From contig NC_066586.1 of assembly GCF_905475345.1 (NCBI RefSeq), positions 10,300,400 through 10,364,399 of the forward strand: 64,000 nt of DNA, written 5' to 3'. Shown one piece after another: positions 10,717 through 23,250 of this stretch. The translations under genes were made by a program, and so were the position numbers. The notes below the pieces were generated by a model. The model was given only the letters and a program-made list of their open reading frames with translations, ran no database searches and was not told the origin of the DNA. The DNA comes from Vespula vulgaris. Taxonomy: Eukaryota > Arthropoda > Insecta > Hymenoptera > Vespidae. Within the stretch, counting starts at the first letter, position 1. Each line of letters starts with the position of its first letter.

Positions 10717-13600
10717 ACCTCCTAATAATACCATTAATCACATCATAAAGGACGAACGTGGAGACCGAAAACGAAAAGAATATGGACACCGAGAGAGAAC
10801 AGCAGCGCAGAGAGAAATTTAAGAAATTCGACAGACCGTTTGAACCTCGAGGGATAACTTCAGAGTACTGGAACGAGGAGGAAATGGAAAATAGGAAGGA
10901 AAGGAGAGGAAGTCCGACGGCTTATGCCACCGTATTGTTTCTCACGCTGCCTTTCGCAGATTTCGCCTTATTTATCCTTGAGTTGCATAAGACCTGGCCC
11001 CGATTTCCGAGGAGTCGGATCCTTTCTTCGATAAAAATTCATTTCTTTCCTTTGATTTACTTCAAGCATACGGCCAACTCGTTTTCGACTTCTTTCCTCT
11101 ACCGTTTTCTTTCTTACATCCTTCCTTCTTCCGTCGTATTACTTTTCTTCTAAGAAAGAGTGTACAAATGCTTGGAAAATACAAGCTTTTCTTCTAATGT
11201 TGGATATAAGGCCACTTCTGGGTGCTATTATGTTGTACGACAGAATCAAATAAAGCTTTAAGATTTTTCTGTTATTTCCGTAAACAATATTTCAAGCATA
11301 ATGGTATTAATGAGAAAATCGCGTTGATATTGTTGCAACCACAAATCTCATATATTCTTGCAATCATAATTACTCTACAGATAGGTTGCACGAATTAATA
11401 ATCCACCATGCATCATTTTTACACATCAGTGAGAAGGAAAAGCGCAGTAACTTCGGTTACATAAACCATCTGTCGACCTCGATTAATGTTTATATCCAGC
11501 AGAACGTTAAGTATTGAGACTGTGGACCGTGGAAAACTCTCTCGTGATGTAGCTACGTAGAGGATCTTGAAAGAGCAGCTGATAGCTGTGCGCTTTCTTT
11601 TCGTGAGCTCTATTAATTACGAAGCAACGGTTCGCGTGATTTGAACTATTGGCCCCAACCACCTTCATTTTCTTAGTCCGCTTCGTTCTTGTTCGTATTC
11701 GCGTTCTCTCACGTCTTCCCTATCCCTTTCATTTCGTTCCCTTTCTCTTTATCTCTCTTTTTCCCCTTCTCTCTCTTTCTCTCTTTTTCCCTACTTCGTC
11801 GTTTTCTACCCACCTATTTGCTCACTCTCTTTCCCTGACCTCGAAAGAGTTTCCAAACAAGACGAGGGAAACAAATCCAAAGTGAATAGGAAGGTAGGTG
11901 TAGAAACGAAATCCCTCTTTTCCACAAAACATGCCGACAAGGTGAGTCTAATATCGTAGATAAGTTTCGATTCGCTTTGTCTGCCGCGGAATAAAAAAAG
12001 TGCCAGAGGGTAAATAAGAAAAGGGAGTAAAAGGAAAGAAGAAAATATCGAACAGTGTTTTTGAGGAAGATAGACAGGTGAAAAGAGGCTAGGCTTGCGT
12101 GTTGGGTATGCGTGCTAGGTGTATGCGTTTAGGATGAACGATATCGAAGGTAGACGAATATAGAAGTTGAAAATCACCGAACGAAATAGTCCTGTCCGAG
12201 GCGATGGCGGCAGCGTCGCGAGCTTAAGACGATAAAACTGGGTCAACATTGAAAGCAGTTTTGCTCGCGAGTGGCTCAACCAACCGGAGTCTTTCTTTCC
12301 TATCTTCTTTTCTTCTTCTTCTCCTTTTTCTTTCTTCATCCAACAGGAAAATTGAAATTCGAACATTCTAGTCTTATGAGTTCACAAAACCATACTTTCG
12401 CTGTAGTTTCATTTAAAGAAAGGACAATTTTGTGAGAAGGAAAATATCGAGCCAATATAAAACTCGCATGCATTTTGACTCCTATTCAATATCGAAGAAT
12501 AATAAATTATTCTTATTAGATTATCGTAATTATTGACAGTACTGCCGATTTATTTATTTTTTATCAACGTTTTAAGATAGATATTAAAAATTAACAAAAA
12601 TGTGTTTTTGAAAATCTGTTTTTGATATCGTTTTATTTCAATTTACCGGGTGATTGACCATGGTTGTTACATTCGGATACAGTGATATAATCTTAGATGA
12701 GTCGGTGTAACGACTGAATTCAGTTAATGTGTTATTCGCAGAGCACATATATTCTGACAGTTAGACCCCTCGAGGAAAGACAGTCGCTCGTTCTCCCTCT
12801 GTCTCTTAGAGCGATAACTCAATTACGTGCCAATACCATGATTACGTGTCATCCGTGGTCCATCCAACAGTCAATGCTGTAACAGCTTCGATAAGATCAT
12901 CGAAGCTTAATTATATCAGCCGTCTCAATTCTCCAACACAATGAATAATATGTCATCTAATCGCATTATCAATTTTCAGTTTATAGATAACATCAGTTCG
13001 TTTATGCATCTCGTCAGAATCTTTACACTTTATAATCGAAATTCTCTAATACTTTTACACATAAATGTGAATGTCTTAATTAACGTGAATGATATTCCAA
13101 ATAATTTTCGTCTTTCATATCTGTTTGCTCGAAAATGGCGACCGTTCTCTAGAATCACTCTAGTAACATCCACGAAACGAACGTCTGCGTACGAAGAGAG
13201 ATAACACATCGTTATAGAAGAAGTTAGACTTCGTTGGACAAACAGTACACCCATCTCTGCATCGACGGATCGACCAATCTCAAAATATACCACCATTTCA
13301 CCACCGAAACCTTCGTGCACTCAGGTATTCACGAGGTTGTAACTACTAAAGGGTCAAGTAGAAATATGCAGTTCTCTCGATGTAACCTACTTTTTTCTTT
13401 TCATATGAAGTTTTAACAAATTGTATGATTGTACTTAATACGCGGATATTATTCCATAGATGGATTTAATATTTTTAATATTTTATAACGAACGATTGTT
13501 TTGAAAACTTCTTTTATCAAATTATGTCAGCAATACAGCGCATAATTATTTATTTTATTGGAACATTCGCGAATGCAATATAATGATATCTACAACCTCA
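9740..13600. other. Non-coding sequence
   Basis: Apart from the CT array at 10659, this is unique sequence. A strong donor-like GACAAG|GTGAGT near 11940 follows a short ATG-initiated stub (ATGCCGACAAG), but no exon can be defined. The 12115-12366 and 13030-13320 minus-strand frames show no recognisable domain. Confidence 0.4.
10659..10717. repeat. (CT)n array
   Basis: A short impure start is followed by about 36 bp of pure CT. Confidence 0.9.
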
Positions 13601-13664
13601 TTGCCACGATTCTGGTCGTGTAGTCGCGCCTGTCGCACGATAGAAGGAACACGCGCCAGTGCGG

Positions 13665-13764
13665 TTTTCCCGCCAAGATCATTCAATGTCTTGTTTTGGA
13701 TCTAAGCCAAATACCGAATACGTCGGCGGAATGGTTCGCTCTCCTTTTTACCTCTGCCATCTTG
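13665..13764 (+). promoter_or_regulatory. E2F-like and YY1/Pho-like site pair
   Basis: TTTTCCCGCC (13665-13674) fits the E2F consensus. GCCATCTTG (13756-13764) fits YY1/Pleiohomeotic (AAGATGGC on the other strand). The stretch 13610-13800 is GC- and CpG-richer than its flanks and includes CACGCGCCAGTGCGG. No start codon with a convincing frame follows. It may be an enhancer or unannotated promoter. Confidence 0.25.
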
Positions 13765-14523
13765 TCGTTTCTTCTAACCGCCACCGGACCTACAATTACG
13801 ACTCAATGCTATAGCTATCACTAGGATCACTCTTAGTGTCACATTATAAAAGCAAGGTGCCTTTTAATAAGATCGAGTCATGGTAGGCATTATGCGATAT
13901 AGTTGAATATAAATGTGACGCGACAAATTCTCCAAGAATTATCTGCTGGAAATGTTCTTTACCGGCGTGAATTAAATGTCTCGGCGAACAAAATTATAGG
14001 TACAGTGGATTTTAGAGAAAAGAATGTGGCACCGCAAAGATGGTTGTTTATTTGCATCGATATCGACTATTTACTCGTTCTATTATGTAATGTACTGTAT
14101 ACTGTGCACTGTATATTACAAATAGTATAAAATATTGTTTTCCATCATTCGCAAGTGGCTCTCCTCGTTTATTAGAATTGCCAGGATATACTCTGAATTT
14201 ATACTTAAAAATTTCTATGCATCCATAGTTCTTTATTTTCCGTTTACTCGTTTCTTTTCGTCCCAAATGTGTATGCATATCTCTCTTTTAGAAACGAGTA
14301 ATGATTATAGCGAGGGTGTGCGTGAAGTTCATAGTGTTGGACGAAAGCCAAGTCACGTTATAGCTCAATGAAATCTTTCTACGTTAGCTTACTCTCTTCC
14401 TTCAACGTTAAGCATAGGATACATTCACACTAAGTTGCTAGACGAGAAGCGAAGAGAAAGAGTGAGCGGGATAGACGGATAGGTAGATAAAGATAAATGG
14501 TTAGATAGATAGAAGAGAGGCAG

Positions 14524-14528
<5 letters not shown>

Positions 14529-14559
<31 letters not shown>
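14529..14559. repeat. (GA)n array
   Basis: A pure GA tract preceded by degenerate GATA words (TAGATAGATAGA near 14502). Confidence 0.9.
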
Positions 14560-14560
<1 letters not shown>

Positions 14561-15111
14561 CATAGTTGGCCTTCAGCCATGGAGGGAACTCGATGAAGAA
14601 GCTGGCTTTACGATCCGCCGGGAGTAGTAATGGTCAACATTGGTCCGACCGGGGCGGTTCTTAAACGTGAACTTGTACTCCTTCAGAGATAACGCTCAAT
14701 AACTAAATCGCTTTGACAGTAACGGGTCGTCGAAATATTAAATAAGTACGAACTTGCTTTACATTTTAGCAAGATGTTAATAACAAATTAATTTTGATTT
14801 TGCTAAAGAATTATCCTCAAATGCAAGAATCAATGTTTAATTATAAGAAATTCAGTCAATTCTTCGTAAACATAATTTTTACACCGTAAACTAAAGGTGA
14901 ATCTCAATAAAGTAGCATTTTTCAGACGATGAATCGTTGAATCCGACTTGAAGTAAGTCCTCTTTTGACGTATTGGCAGAAAGTTAAATCGTGAAGGCGT
15001 AACAAGTAGCCATGCTCCGAAAATGCAGAGCGTTTGGTCGTAGACGTAGGAGGTAGGAGGAGGATGAGATGAAGAAGAAGAAGATAGAGGAAGATGGGGA
15101 TGGGACTCGCG

Positions 15112-15178
15112 AGCAGTAACGCAGCAACAGCAGCAGCAACAGCAGTAGAAGCAGCAGCAGGAACGGCAGCAGAAGCCC
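15112..15178. repeat. CAG/CAA-like triplet repeat
   Basis: Imperfect GCA/ACA/GAA triplets run through GCAGCAACAGCAGCAGCAAC, then GCAGCAGCAGGAACGGCAG. Plus-strand frames give Ala- or Gln-rich runs and the minus strand a Leu-rich run. Because all frames stay open through low complexity, I do not call a gene. It sits at the edge of the CpG-rich region and may be part of a leader. Confidence 0.6.
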
Positions 15179-15205
15179 CACCTCCCACCGTCGGGAGATC
15201 CAGAG

Positions 15206-15210
<5 letters not shown>

Positions 15211-15248
<38 letters not shown>

Positions 15249-15295
15249 TCTCTCTCTCTCTATTTCTCTCTCTTTCTCTCCTTCTCTTTCCCTGC
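15211..15295. repeat. (CT)n array
   Basis: Pure CT changing to CTTT/CCTT words at the upstream edge of the CpG-rich region. Confidence 0.9.
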
Positions 15296-16809
15296 GGCGT
15301 TACTATTCCGCCGTCAAGCGAGCGTGGCGTGGCGTAGGCAGTCAGGCAGTCAGGCTCTCTCTCTCCTGGCATTAAGCATTCCCGTTGGGTCGGCGCGGGG
15401 TGGAGGAGAACGCGGGGAGGAGAATCGGTCGATGCCGGGGTGCCGCCGTTGTGCCAAAGGAAGGAAGTATGCGAGAAGGAGAGTCCCTCCCTTCTTCCCT
15501 CCCTCTCTCCCTCTCACTCCCTTTCCCTCTCTTTCTCTATCCATCTCTCAATCTCTCTCTGTCTTTCAACATCCATCTTTCTCTTGTGTGGAAGTGAGAG
15601 GGTAGGAGGCGTGCGTTACTATCTCCGTCGAACAACGACAACGCCCCGGGGGCGCCTGCGCGTCTCGGAGGGGTAGCACCGTGTTACCTCTCAGCCTGGA
15701 GGGGTAACAGAAGCATGGAGGAAGAGACTAGAGAGAGAGGGAAGGTTACTCGGTCTCCTACCACCTCGCTTTCGTGCTCCTCTCGAGCGCAAAGTGTAGC
15801 ACGCTCCCTACCAGCAGAGCCGCGCGCTACTCCCCTTCGCTTCCCCTCGCTACGATTCCACTGCCCGGGCCTCCACGGTCGCCCCATTCCGTTCTTGGCA
15901 TCACAGCGTGCAACATTCGAGCTGACGTACGACGACGAGGAGCGCGACGACGACCACCTGCCTCCCTGTTACAGTTACAGTTACCGTTACCGTTACCGTT
16001 GACGTGGACGTTGCCGTTGCCGTTGCTTTGCGTGTGCCCGTTACGTTCCCTCTCTCTCTCTTACACGTACATATACACACACCCACTTGCTCTCGTATTC
16101 GATCTCTTTCTCCCTCTCTTTCTCTCTACTTGCTCACACGTCTCGCTGCGCACCCTTGATTACATCCTCGGCTCTTTATCTTCGGGGAGATCATCAACGG
16201 GAGAAGATCGCTGCAGCCAAGAAGATTTATACATCGAATAGTGACACGCGAGAGGACTAAACGAGGCAGTAAACGCGCGCGACGAAAGAGCAAATTCGTG
16301 ATCGTCGGTCAAGTGCTCCGGGATATTGTTATCGTCGTAGTCGTTGGCAGTTCTGATACAGTGCTATATCGTATACGTACACACGCACCTATAAGGAAAT
16401 CATAGATCGGCTTGATCACAGGTGACCATTTTGAAATCATCGTCGAATCTACAGCCGTCGTCGACGAGAAACGACGAGATTGGAAGAAATAGGAAGTCAG
16501 TGAATTTTAAGAGATCCCTGTGGAGTAACGCTTACTCTTCGTTACTCGGTCTATTGTTATCGGTTTAACGAAGTCGAGAAAGAACGACAAGTATCGTAAG
16601 CGTGCATTGAAAGCTGAAGAAGCCACAAGCGTCTACCCACTGCCCGACTCTTTCTCTTTTAAGGAGAAAGCGAAGAACATCGCGCCGATCGCACGGCACT
16701 CGGTACGCGCGCCGGTACTGAGTGACCTGCATCGTCCAAAAAAAGTTACCAAAAGGTGTACACAACGGCGGTCACCACGTACATCACACCGCTCATCACC
16801 CCGGAGAAG
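15296..16809 (+). promoter_or_regulatory. CpG-rich promoter-like region and possible untranslated first exon
   Basis: GC and CpG rise well above the surroundings here. The region contains GCCCCGGGGGCGCCTGCGCG near 15641 (an imperfect NRF-1/Ewg-like word), a small hairpin GTTACC...GGTAAC near 15684-15708, hexamer repeats, and a run ending CCCCGGAGAAG|GTACGC, a fair donor at 16810. No ATG-initiated frame through the donor is convincing. The last 28 codons before the donor are open (VYTTAVTTYITPLITPEK) but lack a start. Hymenopteran developmental genes often have such leaders followed by a very long first intron, so this could be the Rbp6 5' exon about 18 kb upstream of the RRM2 exon. That link is inference. 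Confidence 0.35.
15966..16030. repeat. GTTACA/GTTACC/GTTGCC hexamer repeat
   Basis: About ten hexamer units change stepwise: CAGTTACAGTTA, CCGTTACCGTTACCGTT, then GACGTGGACGTTGCCGTTGC. The gradient of unit types suggests stepwise expansion and mutation. It lies inside the promoter-like region. Confidence 0.65.
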
Positions 16810-17181
16810 GTACGCTGACTTCTATCTTCTTCTTCCTTCTTCACTTCGAAGTTCTTTCTTAATGAGGAAATCCCATTCTCTTTTTCTATCTTTCTTCTCT
16901 CACTTTCTTTCTATATGTTTCTCTTTATGCGCGTCATTGCGATCGTATACGTGTGGGTGGTTTGCTTCAACTCGTCTGTGTGTGCGTGATTATACAAGTG
17001 CATGTGTGTGAGTGTGTCAGTTAGCTCGAGATTTGTGTGTGGGTGGAACGTGATCCTGAACGTCATCCGTCGGACGGCGGCGGATCAAACGGGGTGGTGA
17101 ACGTCGCGCGGAAATGCACGCACACGTACGAGTTAACCGTACGCGAATATATCTGTATACTCTTTCTTTCTCTTCCTCTCC

Positions 17182-17189
17182 CCCTCCCC

Positions 17190-17230
<41 letters not shown>

Positions 17231-17232
17231 TT
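17182..17232. repeat. (CT)n-(GT)n compound array
   Basis: C-rich CT sequence passes directly into (GT)n at about 17213. Confidence 0.9.
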
Positions 17233-20200
17233 TCCATAGTCTGCTCTCAATATCTTCTTTTATTCTTCTTGCCTTTTTCGTATATGGCTCGCTTTTATCT
17301 CCATATACCGTTTATTTTTCACAATGGTGCTTACTGACCGAAAGCTCCCTCGTATACATATACAGTCGCTTCGTCTCCGTATCTGACGTTCTATCGCGTC
17401 AGAGAGCATCTCTCGATCTGTAGATTTTGTTACTCCTGACAAACGTATCACCCCCAGGCGATCTCGTTTCTTTTTCTCTATCATGCCATAAAGTTTTGCT
17501 TTCTGTGGATTCAGATAGGTCAAAATATTGAAATAAATTCGACACACATACTTTGTATTTTGAATGTTCCAACTTTGAAAATGAAGCGTAATTTCATTTT
17601 TCCTTAGAAAATGTAATATAATCGAATGGACCATACTATTTAAATATTTCCTTTCTTCAATCTGGAATAAAGTTTTCGAAGCTCGATCGTCATAAAAATC
17701 GTTCTTGCAGGAATCACCGCAGCCAAGTAGACAAAACACGAATGATTATTTCGTTAGCATTGCCAAAATCATGTATTGGTACAAGAATTGACTCCTGATG
17801 GATTCTTCCGTCCTGATTTATAACGGTATTGATCTCGACACGGACTTGGCTGTCTCATTTACCGCATATAAAACATCCTGAAAAGGATTTCTTTTTATTT
17901 CAATGGAGGTACAGTTTATCGTTCTTTCTTGATATTTCATTCTCGAATTGTGTCTTTTGTAAAGCTAACTCAAAGTTTTCTATTTCTCTCATTTTCTCTT
18001 TCCTACTCCATTTTAACTCTGTAACGATCTCAAGACAGAAGAAAAACGACTATCGGTCGCTGAGGCAACAGTGTCGACCCACAATTTGTTAGAAATCACT
18101 CTAGCCGCAAGAATAGTTTCGCGTCTGGCTATCGTGCTGTGCGTATCGTTCTTACTTCTTTATCTTCCTATCTCTTTCTCCCTCTTTCTCCTTTCCTCAC
18201 TCTTCTGTCCTCTTTAAACGAAAGATCAAAGTTACTCGAGCGGAAAAGCTCTATCGGTGTTTTAGCTCGCAGTCGCCGAATCGTAGTAGTACTCTCGGTA
18301 CCTTCGCTCTCCGTGGAATTGCTTCGAAACGAAGAACTACTTCGAGTCGGAGGAAATTCTTATCGGATTCGTTGCACGAATTCTTTTACCGCGAGAGGAT
18401 ACGCTCGATCGAATATCGAGGATCGTATTTTTCTAAAGCGGGAAAAAGATGTAGTGTCTACGTGTAAATTCCGTCTTCAATTTTTCTCTTATCTTCTTTT
18501 TTTCTAGCCTTTTATTCTGTTTTTCTTTTTTCCTTTTTCTTTTTTTTATTTTAAAATGAGAAATAAACGAGACACTTCCACGAGAATATCGGGGTAGCGT
18601 TTAGATTAAGCGACGAGGAGCACGAGATGTATCGTTACGCGGAAAACGCCGCCTTCGGTCCGCAGCTCCTGCAAACTTTTTCACGCGAGAAGTAGAAGTG
18701 ATAGTGGTGATGTTGCTTGCGAAGGTAGTGGTGAAGGGTCGTACATCCTGAAGTTCCCCGAAGCGATATATCCTAGAGAACTGGTGATTGTTCCCTGCTT
18801 TTTCTTACGGAAATGTATAAAGCTCTCTCTTTCTCTTTCTCTCTTCTTCTCTCGACCCTCGTTCCGTCTAAAGTAAAATGCTGAAGTTTCTATTGCGACG
18901 AGCTCGCAATGTCGTTCTCCCCTGCTGTGAGGCAGGACCAGTAGAGCCTGGCTTTAGTTTCCAAACCAGGAAGAACTCAGTTTCTCATTGCGTTACCGCT
19001 CGACGATAGCGAAAGGGGTAAGCGGATTTTCTGGTCTCTCCTGATAGTAGCCTTGGGTAAAAAGACGAGTTTCAAGAAAGAGTAAGGACAGAGATAGAGA
19101 CAGAGACAGAGAGAAAGAGAGAGAGAGAGAGGGAGCGAGAGAGATACACAGAGAAAGAGAAAGACGACAGTGGTGGTGTTAAAATAAAATGAAAATGTCT
19201 ATGAGTTCGCTTTGTTGTTCCGTTTATTTTCGAGATATCTCGACATGGATGATTTATCGATGGACGAAGAAAGTGGAATTGAAAGGAAAATTTGAGTACG
19301 GAAAGAAACGATTGTGTTTGAATCGAAATATCAACGACGACAAGTCGACGATAAGAAAATAGCTCGAGGGTTATAGATTTTACGATTCGTGGACTCTTTC
19401 AAAAGTCTTATACTTTTTTCCGTCCCCTTTTCTCTCTCGTCAAAATCGTTTGAGAAAAAATGGGGTTAAACGAGGTTACACGAAGGGGATAGAAACGAAG
19501 AGTTCGAAAAAAGAAGTAGGGAGAGGGTGTATCGTCGATCGAAGGGGAATTAGGTAACCGATTTCGGGAGAAACATGGTCTGTATACATCGAAACGCTTT
19601 TAATTCTAGGGCGAGAAGACTGCTAGCTTCCCGCGCTATCTCTACTCTCTGGAACACTCCGGAACAAGTCGCGCGATACTGTATAACCAACTGCGACACA
19701 TTGCCTACAGTACTAAAGAATTCTATGAACAAATCCTATCAAGTGACTCTCTTTTCATTTATCGATTGCCGGATAAAGGGGATATTTCCAATAGGCGCTT
19801 TCGTCGGAAATTTAAATTAATCCTACGAATCGTAAAAATACCATCGATATTCTCTAGTACCTTTAATATTAGAGACAGGAAATGAGCTTGCGCAAATGTT
19901 CCATTTTATTTAACCTGTCTCTAACTTTATTGGAAAGAGAAATGACATGACATTAAATTTGATTATTGCTTTAAATCTTAACAAAATAATCTTTTTGCGT
20001 ATTTCCCTATTTACAGAGAATTCTCAGCTTATATCAAGAACGAGGAACGCAAAATGTATGACATTGATTCGTTGAAGACGCGACGCAAGACGAGAGTCAA
20101 GCGTCTTCTACTATGGCAAACAAACTTCCCTGCCTCTTGTCTGGCGCTCTCATGTAAACAGAGGCAATCCTTCTTGGAATTTTCTATTCGTGCCTTTACT

Positions 20201-20399
20201 GTACCTCTCGTCAGATTTCCGTTCTCTTCTTTCTCTTTCTTTCTCGTCGAAAAGCACGCTCTAATTTTTCCACACAATGTACGCTCGCGTATATATTCTA
20301 TAGAGAAAAAGACATCGCAAGTAAATGTGTGTACTATCCTGTTTGTTAGATAAACGACGATAGTTACGCGTAAAGAAGGAACGATCGAGAGAGATGAAA

Positions 20400-20400
20400 G

Positions 20401-20440
<40 letters not shown>
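20400..20440. repeat. (TAGA)n array
   Basis: Ten units of TAGA without interruption. Confidence 0.95.
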
Positions 20441-20897
20441 GTCTCGTTGAAGTAATTTAGATTGTCGAGAAATAGAATTTCGTTGCTTGTTCTAAATATT
20501 ACCGGCAGCACTAACTTTCAGCGCTAAGAGTTTTACAGTATTATCAATTTTTCTGTTTGTAAGCGGTTGCAACGCGCCGAGCAGAGGAATTGGAATGAGT
20601 TTTTAAAGTTAGATTTATGAATCACCCTTCTATATTTAAGAGACCGTAAGTATTACATATTTTGTGCACGGAGAGTCTGAAAACATTTTTTTTCCATCCT
20701 GGCGAAACTATGTCCGCTTGCACTTACTTTTCCTTTTTACTCGTTCTAATCGTAAAAGTCGCGGCACGACGACGACAACGTGCTCGCAAACACACTTGTG
20801 CCCGGCTAACGAGCGTAATACGATTTTCCTTTAATTGTATAGCACGATCGCCTCCTCTCTTTATCCCAGAGGGAGAAAGAAAGTGCAGGCAAGAGAG

Positions 20898-20955
20898 CGA
20901 GCGAGCGAAAGAGAGAGAGAGAGAGAAAGGAAGAGAGAAAGAGAGACAGAAAGAG
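20898..20955. repeat. (GA)n-rich array
   Basis: Impure GA repeat with GCGA and GAAA interruptions. Confidence 0.8.
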
Positions 20956-21859
20956 CACAGTAAAAGGAAAAAGGAAACACGCATCGAACCGATCGCCGAA
21001 GAATCCCATGAATCAAAAAATTCGTTACGTCGCTAATTAACGGTGACAGTTAACGACGTCGACAACAAAGACGAAACTAGTGGGGTGATCGTTTCATGTG
21101 TTCATATATGAATCGTGACGTAATTATGAACAATGTTACAGGGAAGCGATCGCAGTGACTTCCGATGGGATGAGTTGGGTGTTCGAGGGTGGAGAGGGTA
21201 GAAGTGTAGAAGGCTAGAATGAGATAGTGAGAAAAAGGGGGAGAGAGAGAGAGAGAGCGAGAAAGCGAATAAGAGAAAGAGAACGAGGGAACATTAACGA
21301 TCACGGACCATTTTATCGGCAGAGCGAAACATTTCCGATATTTAGCATTTATAATTTCCACGGCACACGTACGTGTAATGACCGATACAAGTTTTCCCAA
21401 ACCCTCTTCTATCTCGAATTTGCACGAAGTTCGTAGTCTACCTACCAACTTCTCTCTGTCCGTGTCTGCTTCCCATTCTCTCTCTCTCTCTTTCTCTCGC
21501 TCTCTCATTTTAACGACCGTTCGATTGGGTGCACCTGTGTACGCTTCGTTCCGCTTGGCCGCTGCAATTTTGTCGATACACCGCGTTCGTAAATTCGACA
21601 TTTAACGCACTCAAGTATATCCCCGACCTGTTATTATTTAATTAGCGGCGTCGTCGGATCGCGTCATTATGCACAGTGATGAATTTAATTTCGTTGATCT
21701 ATATCGTTTATCCTTTCCCTATCGCAACGAGCTCAATGTTAATTGATAATCGAAATAGTCCGATATTTGGTAAATATAAAGCCTCAAATTTTTAATTCGA
21801 CCGGTTGTCATCTATCGGTTGTTGAATCGATTGAGATTGAAATAGAGGAGAGTGATTTG

Positions 21860-22030
21860 TGAGTTAAGACAAACGTTCACTTGAAAGTTCTTGTGATAGT
21901 TGCTCTCGAGAGTACCTTTAAATTTTTTATTCATTTGAGAATAATTCTAAGAATTTATACTCTCAGATAGTTACTAGCACGTTTGTCAAGAGTTTACTGA
22001 CAGACAGAACTCTCAAAATCGTGTCCATTG
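21860..22030. repeat. Diverged dispersed repeat, copy 1
   Basis: This AT-rich segment shares an ordered set of words with 22283-22425: TTCATTTGAGAATA, TCTCAGATAGTT, ACCACGTT-like, ACTGACA and ACTCTC. GACAAACGT near 21868 and ACGTTTGTC near 21979 are also inverted copies of each other. It looks like an old, palindrome-rich non-autonomous element present twice within 600 bp. No superfamily is assignable. Confidence 0.4.
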
Positions 22031-22282
22031 AAGATTCGTTATGCTGGTCTAAGTTCGTCTGTTTTGCTGATTGTTTTTGAATAAACGCGAAATAAAGTAT
22101 CTTTTCAATATTGAATTTTTACTTCATATATTGTTATTAATTCGAAGGTCTCATATTTTTTCCATTCTTTTCTTGCAGGTACTTTTCTTGCAGCTGCTAT
22201 TCTTCGATAGCTACTCTCATTGTCAGAATATGAAATTTATTCTTATTTCTGAGAGAGATCTCCTATAGTAACATTCCTTTGT

Positions 22283-22425
22283 TTTCATTTGAGAATATAT
22301 CACAACGCAATCGTTCTCAGATAGTTGAAACCACGTTCTCAGATAATTACCCTAAAATGCTGTGTATACTGACAAGAAATACTCTCGAAAGCATACTCTC
22401 GCGATAGTTTTGCTCTCAAATGGAC
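22283..22425. repeat. Diverged dispersed repeat, copy 2
   Basis: This second copy of the 21860-22030 repeat begins TTTCATTTGAGAATAT and ends GCTCTCAAATGGAC. The ends share inverted CATTTGAGA words, so the unit may be a short inverted-repeat element. The internal TCTCAGATA word occurs twice (near 22316 and 22337). Confidence 0.4.
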
Positions 22426-22871
22426 GACTGCCTTTGGTTGAGAATGAATAACGTCGAATTTGCATATTCGGATCGATATTTATTTTTTAACATTGAGTAC
22501 CTTGAACTGCAATCGTAAAGTTTTCCGGGATTTCTTGAAATTGGGTCTAGGAGCATGGACTCATTTCTATCGTAAGATCAGCCAGATCTTATCGTCGAGA
22601 GTATCATCCAGTACGATTTCAATACCTTTGACAACGACTTGATTGGTTTCCGTACACTTTCCGTGACCAATAAGGCACTTTTTCCTTCCAATATCATGAT
22701 GGTGATTTTAACTTTTCTTCGTAATTTATTGTCGAACTTTATTATCGTTCGATTTTACAATTTCAACAATATTTATTTCTGTTTTTATCTTTCTTTCTAT
22801 TTACATTTCTTCTTCTTTTTTCGTGAATCAACATATTTATAATCATCGGTTGTGATTTAATTTTATTAATC

Positions 22872-22919
22872 ATAATTAATAATTATAATATTTTATATAA
22901 TTAATAATTATAATATTTA
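22872..22919. repeat. AT-rich tandem duplication
   Basis: ATAATTAATAATTATAATAT occurs twice in succession (from 22872 and from about 22897), with a short TTTAT link. Confidence 0.7.
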
Positions 22920-22989
22920 ATTCCATAATACTGATTTCTCGACAAGTATTATAAAATACCGATAATAAGCATCTACTGTTATGATACCA

Positions 22990-23250
22990 GGAAAAAGAGA
23001 GACAAGGAGAAGCGAATAGATTTGAGAATAGCAGGAGAGAGAGAAAGAGAGAGAGAAAGAAAGAGGAAGAGAGGGAGAGAGGTAGAGAGAAGCAAAGAGA
23101 TTTGAGAATAGCAGAAAAGAGAGAGGGAGGGAAGCGAAGAAGTTTGAGAATAGCAGGGAAGAGAGAGAGGGAGGGAAGCGAAGAAGTTTGAGAATAGCAG
23201 GAAAGAGAAAGAGAGAGAGAGGGAGGAAGAGAAGCGAAGAGGTTTGAGGT
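22990..23250. repeat. GA-rich minisatellite with a TTTGAGAATAGCAG core
   Basis: The core TTTGAGAATAGCAG begins at 23021, 23101, 23143 and 23187, each preceded by GAAGCGAA-like sequence and separated by GA-rich spacers of varying length (80, 42 and 44 bp periods). A fifth, truncated core is at 23242. The minus-strand frame through it is an artefact of the repeat. Confidence 0.75.

Larger units (their letters stand above)
16812..22980. other. Intron or intergenic-like sequence
   Basis: Pyrimidine tracts, an octamer-like ATTTGCATATTC near 22457 and the repeats listed separately. The 159-codon minus-strand frame at 17260-17739 has no recognisable motif, and its length is expected by chance in 64 kb. 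Confidence 0.4.

Noticed and set aside
11929..11947. ATGCCGACAAG|GTGAGT as a start-codon exon
   Set aside because: The donor is perfect, but only three codons precede it and no leader or following exon can be identified.
14830..15372. 180-codon minus-strand frame with poly-Cys, poly-Leu and Arg-Glu runs
   Set aside because: It is produced by the CAG-like triplets and the CT array; no domain or start context supports it.
16607..17011. 134-codon plus-strand frame across the 16810 donor
   Set aside because: Its start is TTG, not ATG, and it reads across a likely donor into pyrimidine sequence.
17260..17739. 159-codon minus-strand frame
   Set aside because: About one frame of this length is expected by chance in 64 kb at this base composition, and it has no recognisable motif or ATG-supported context.
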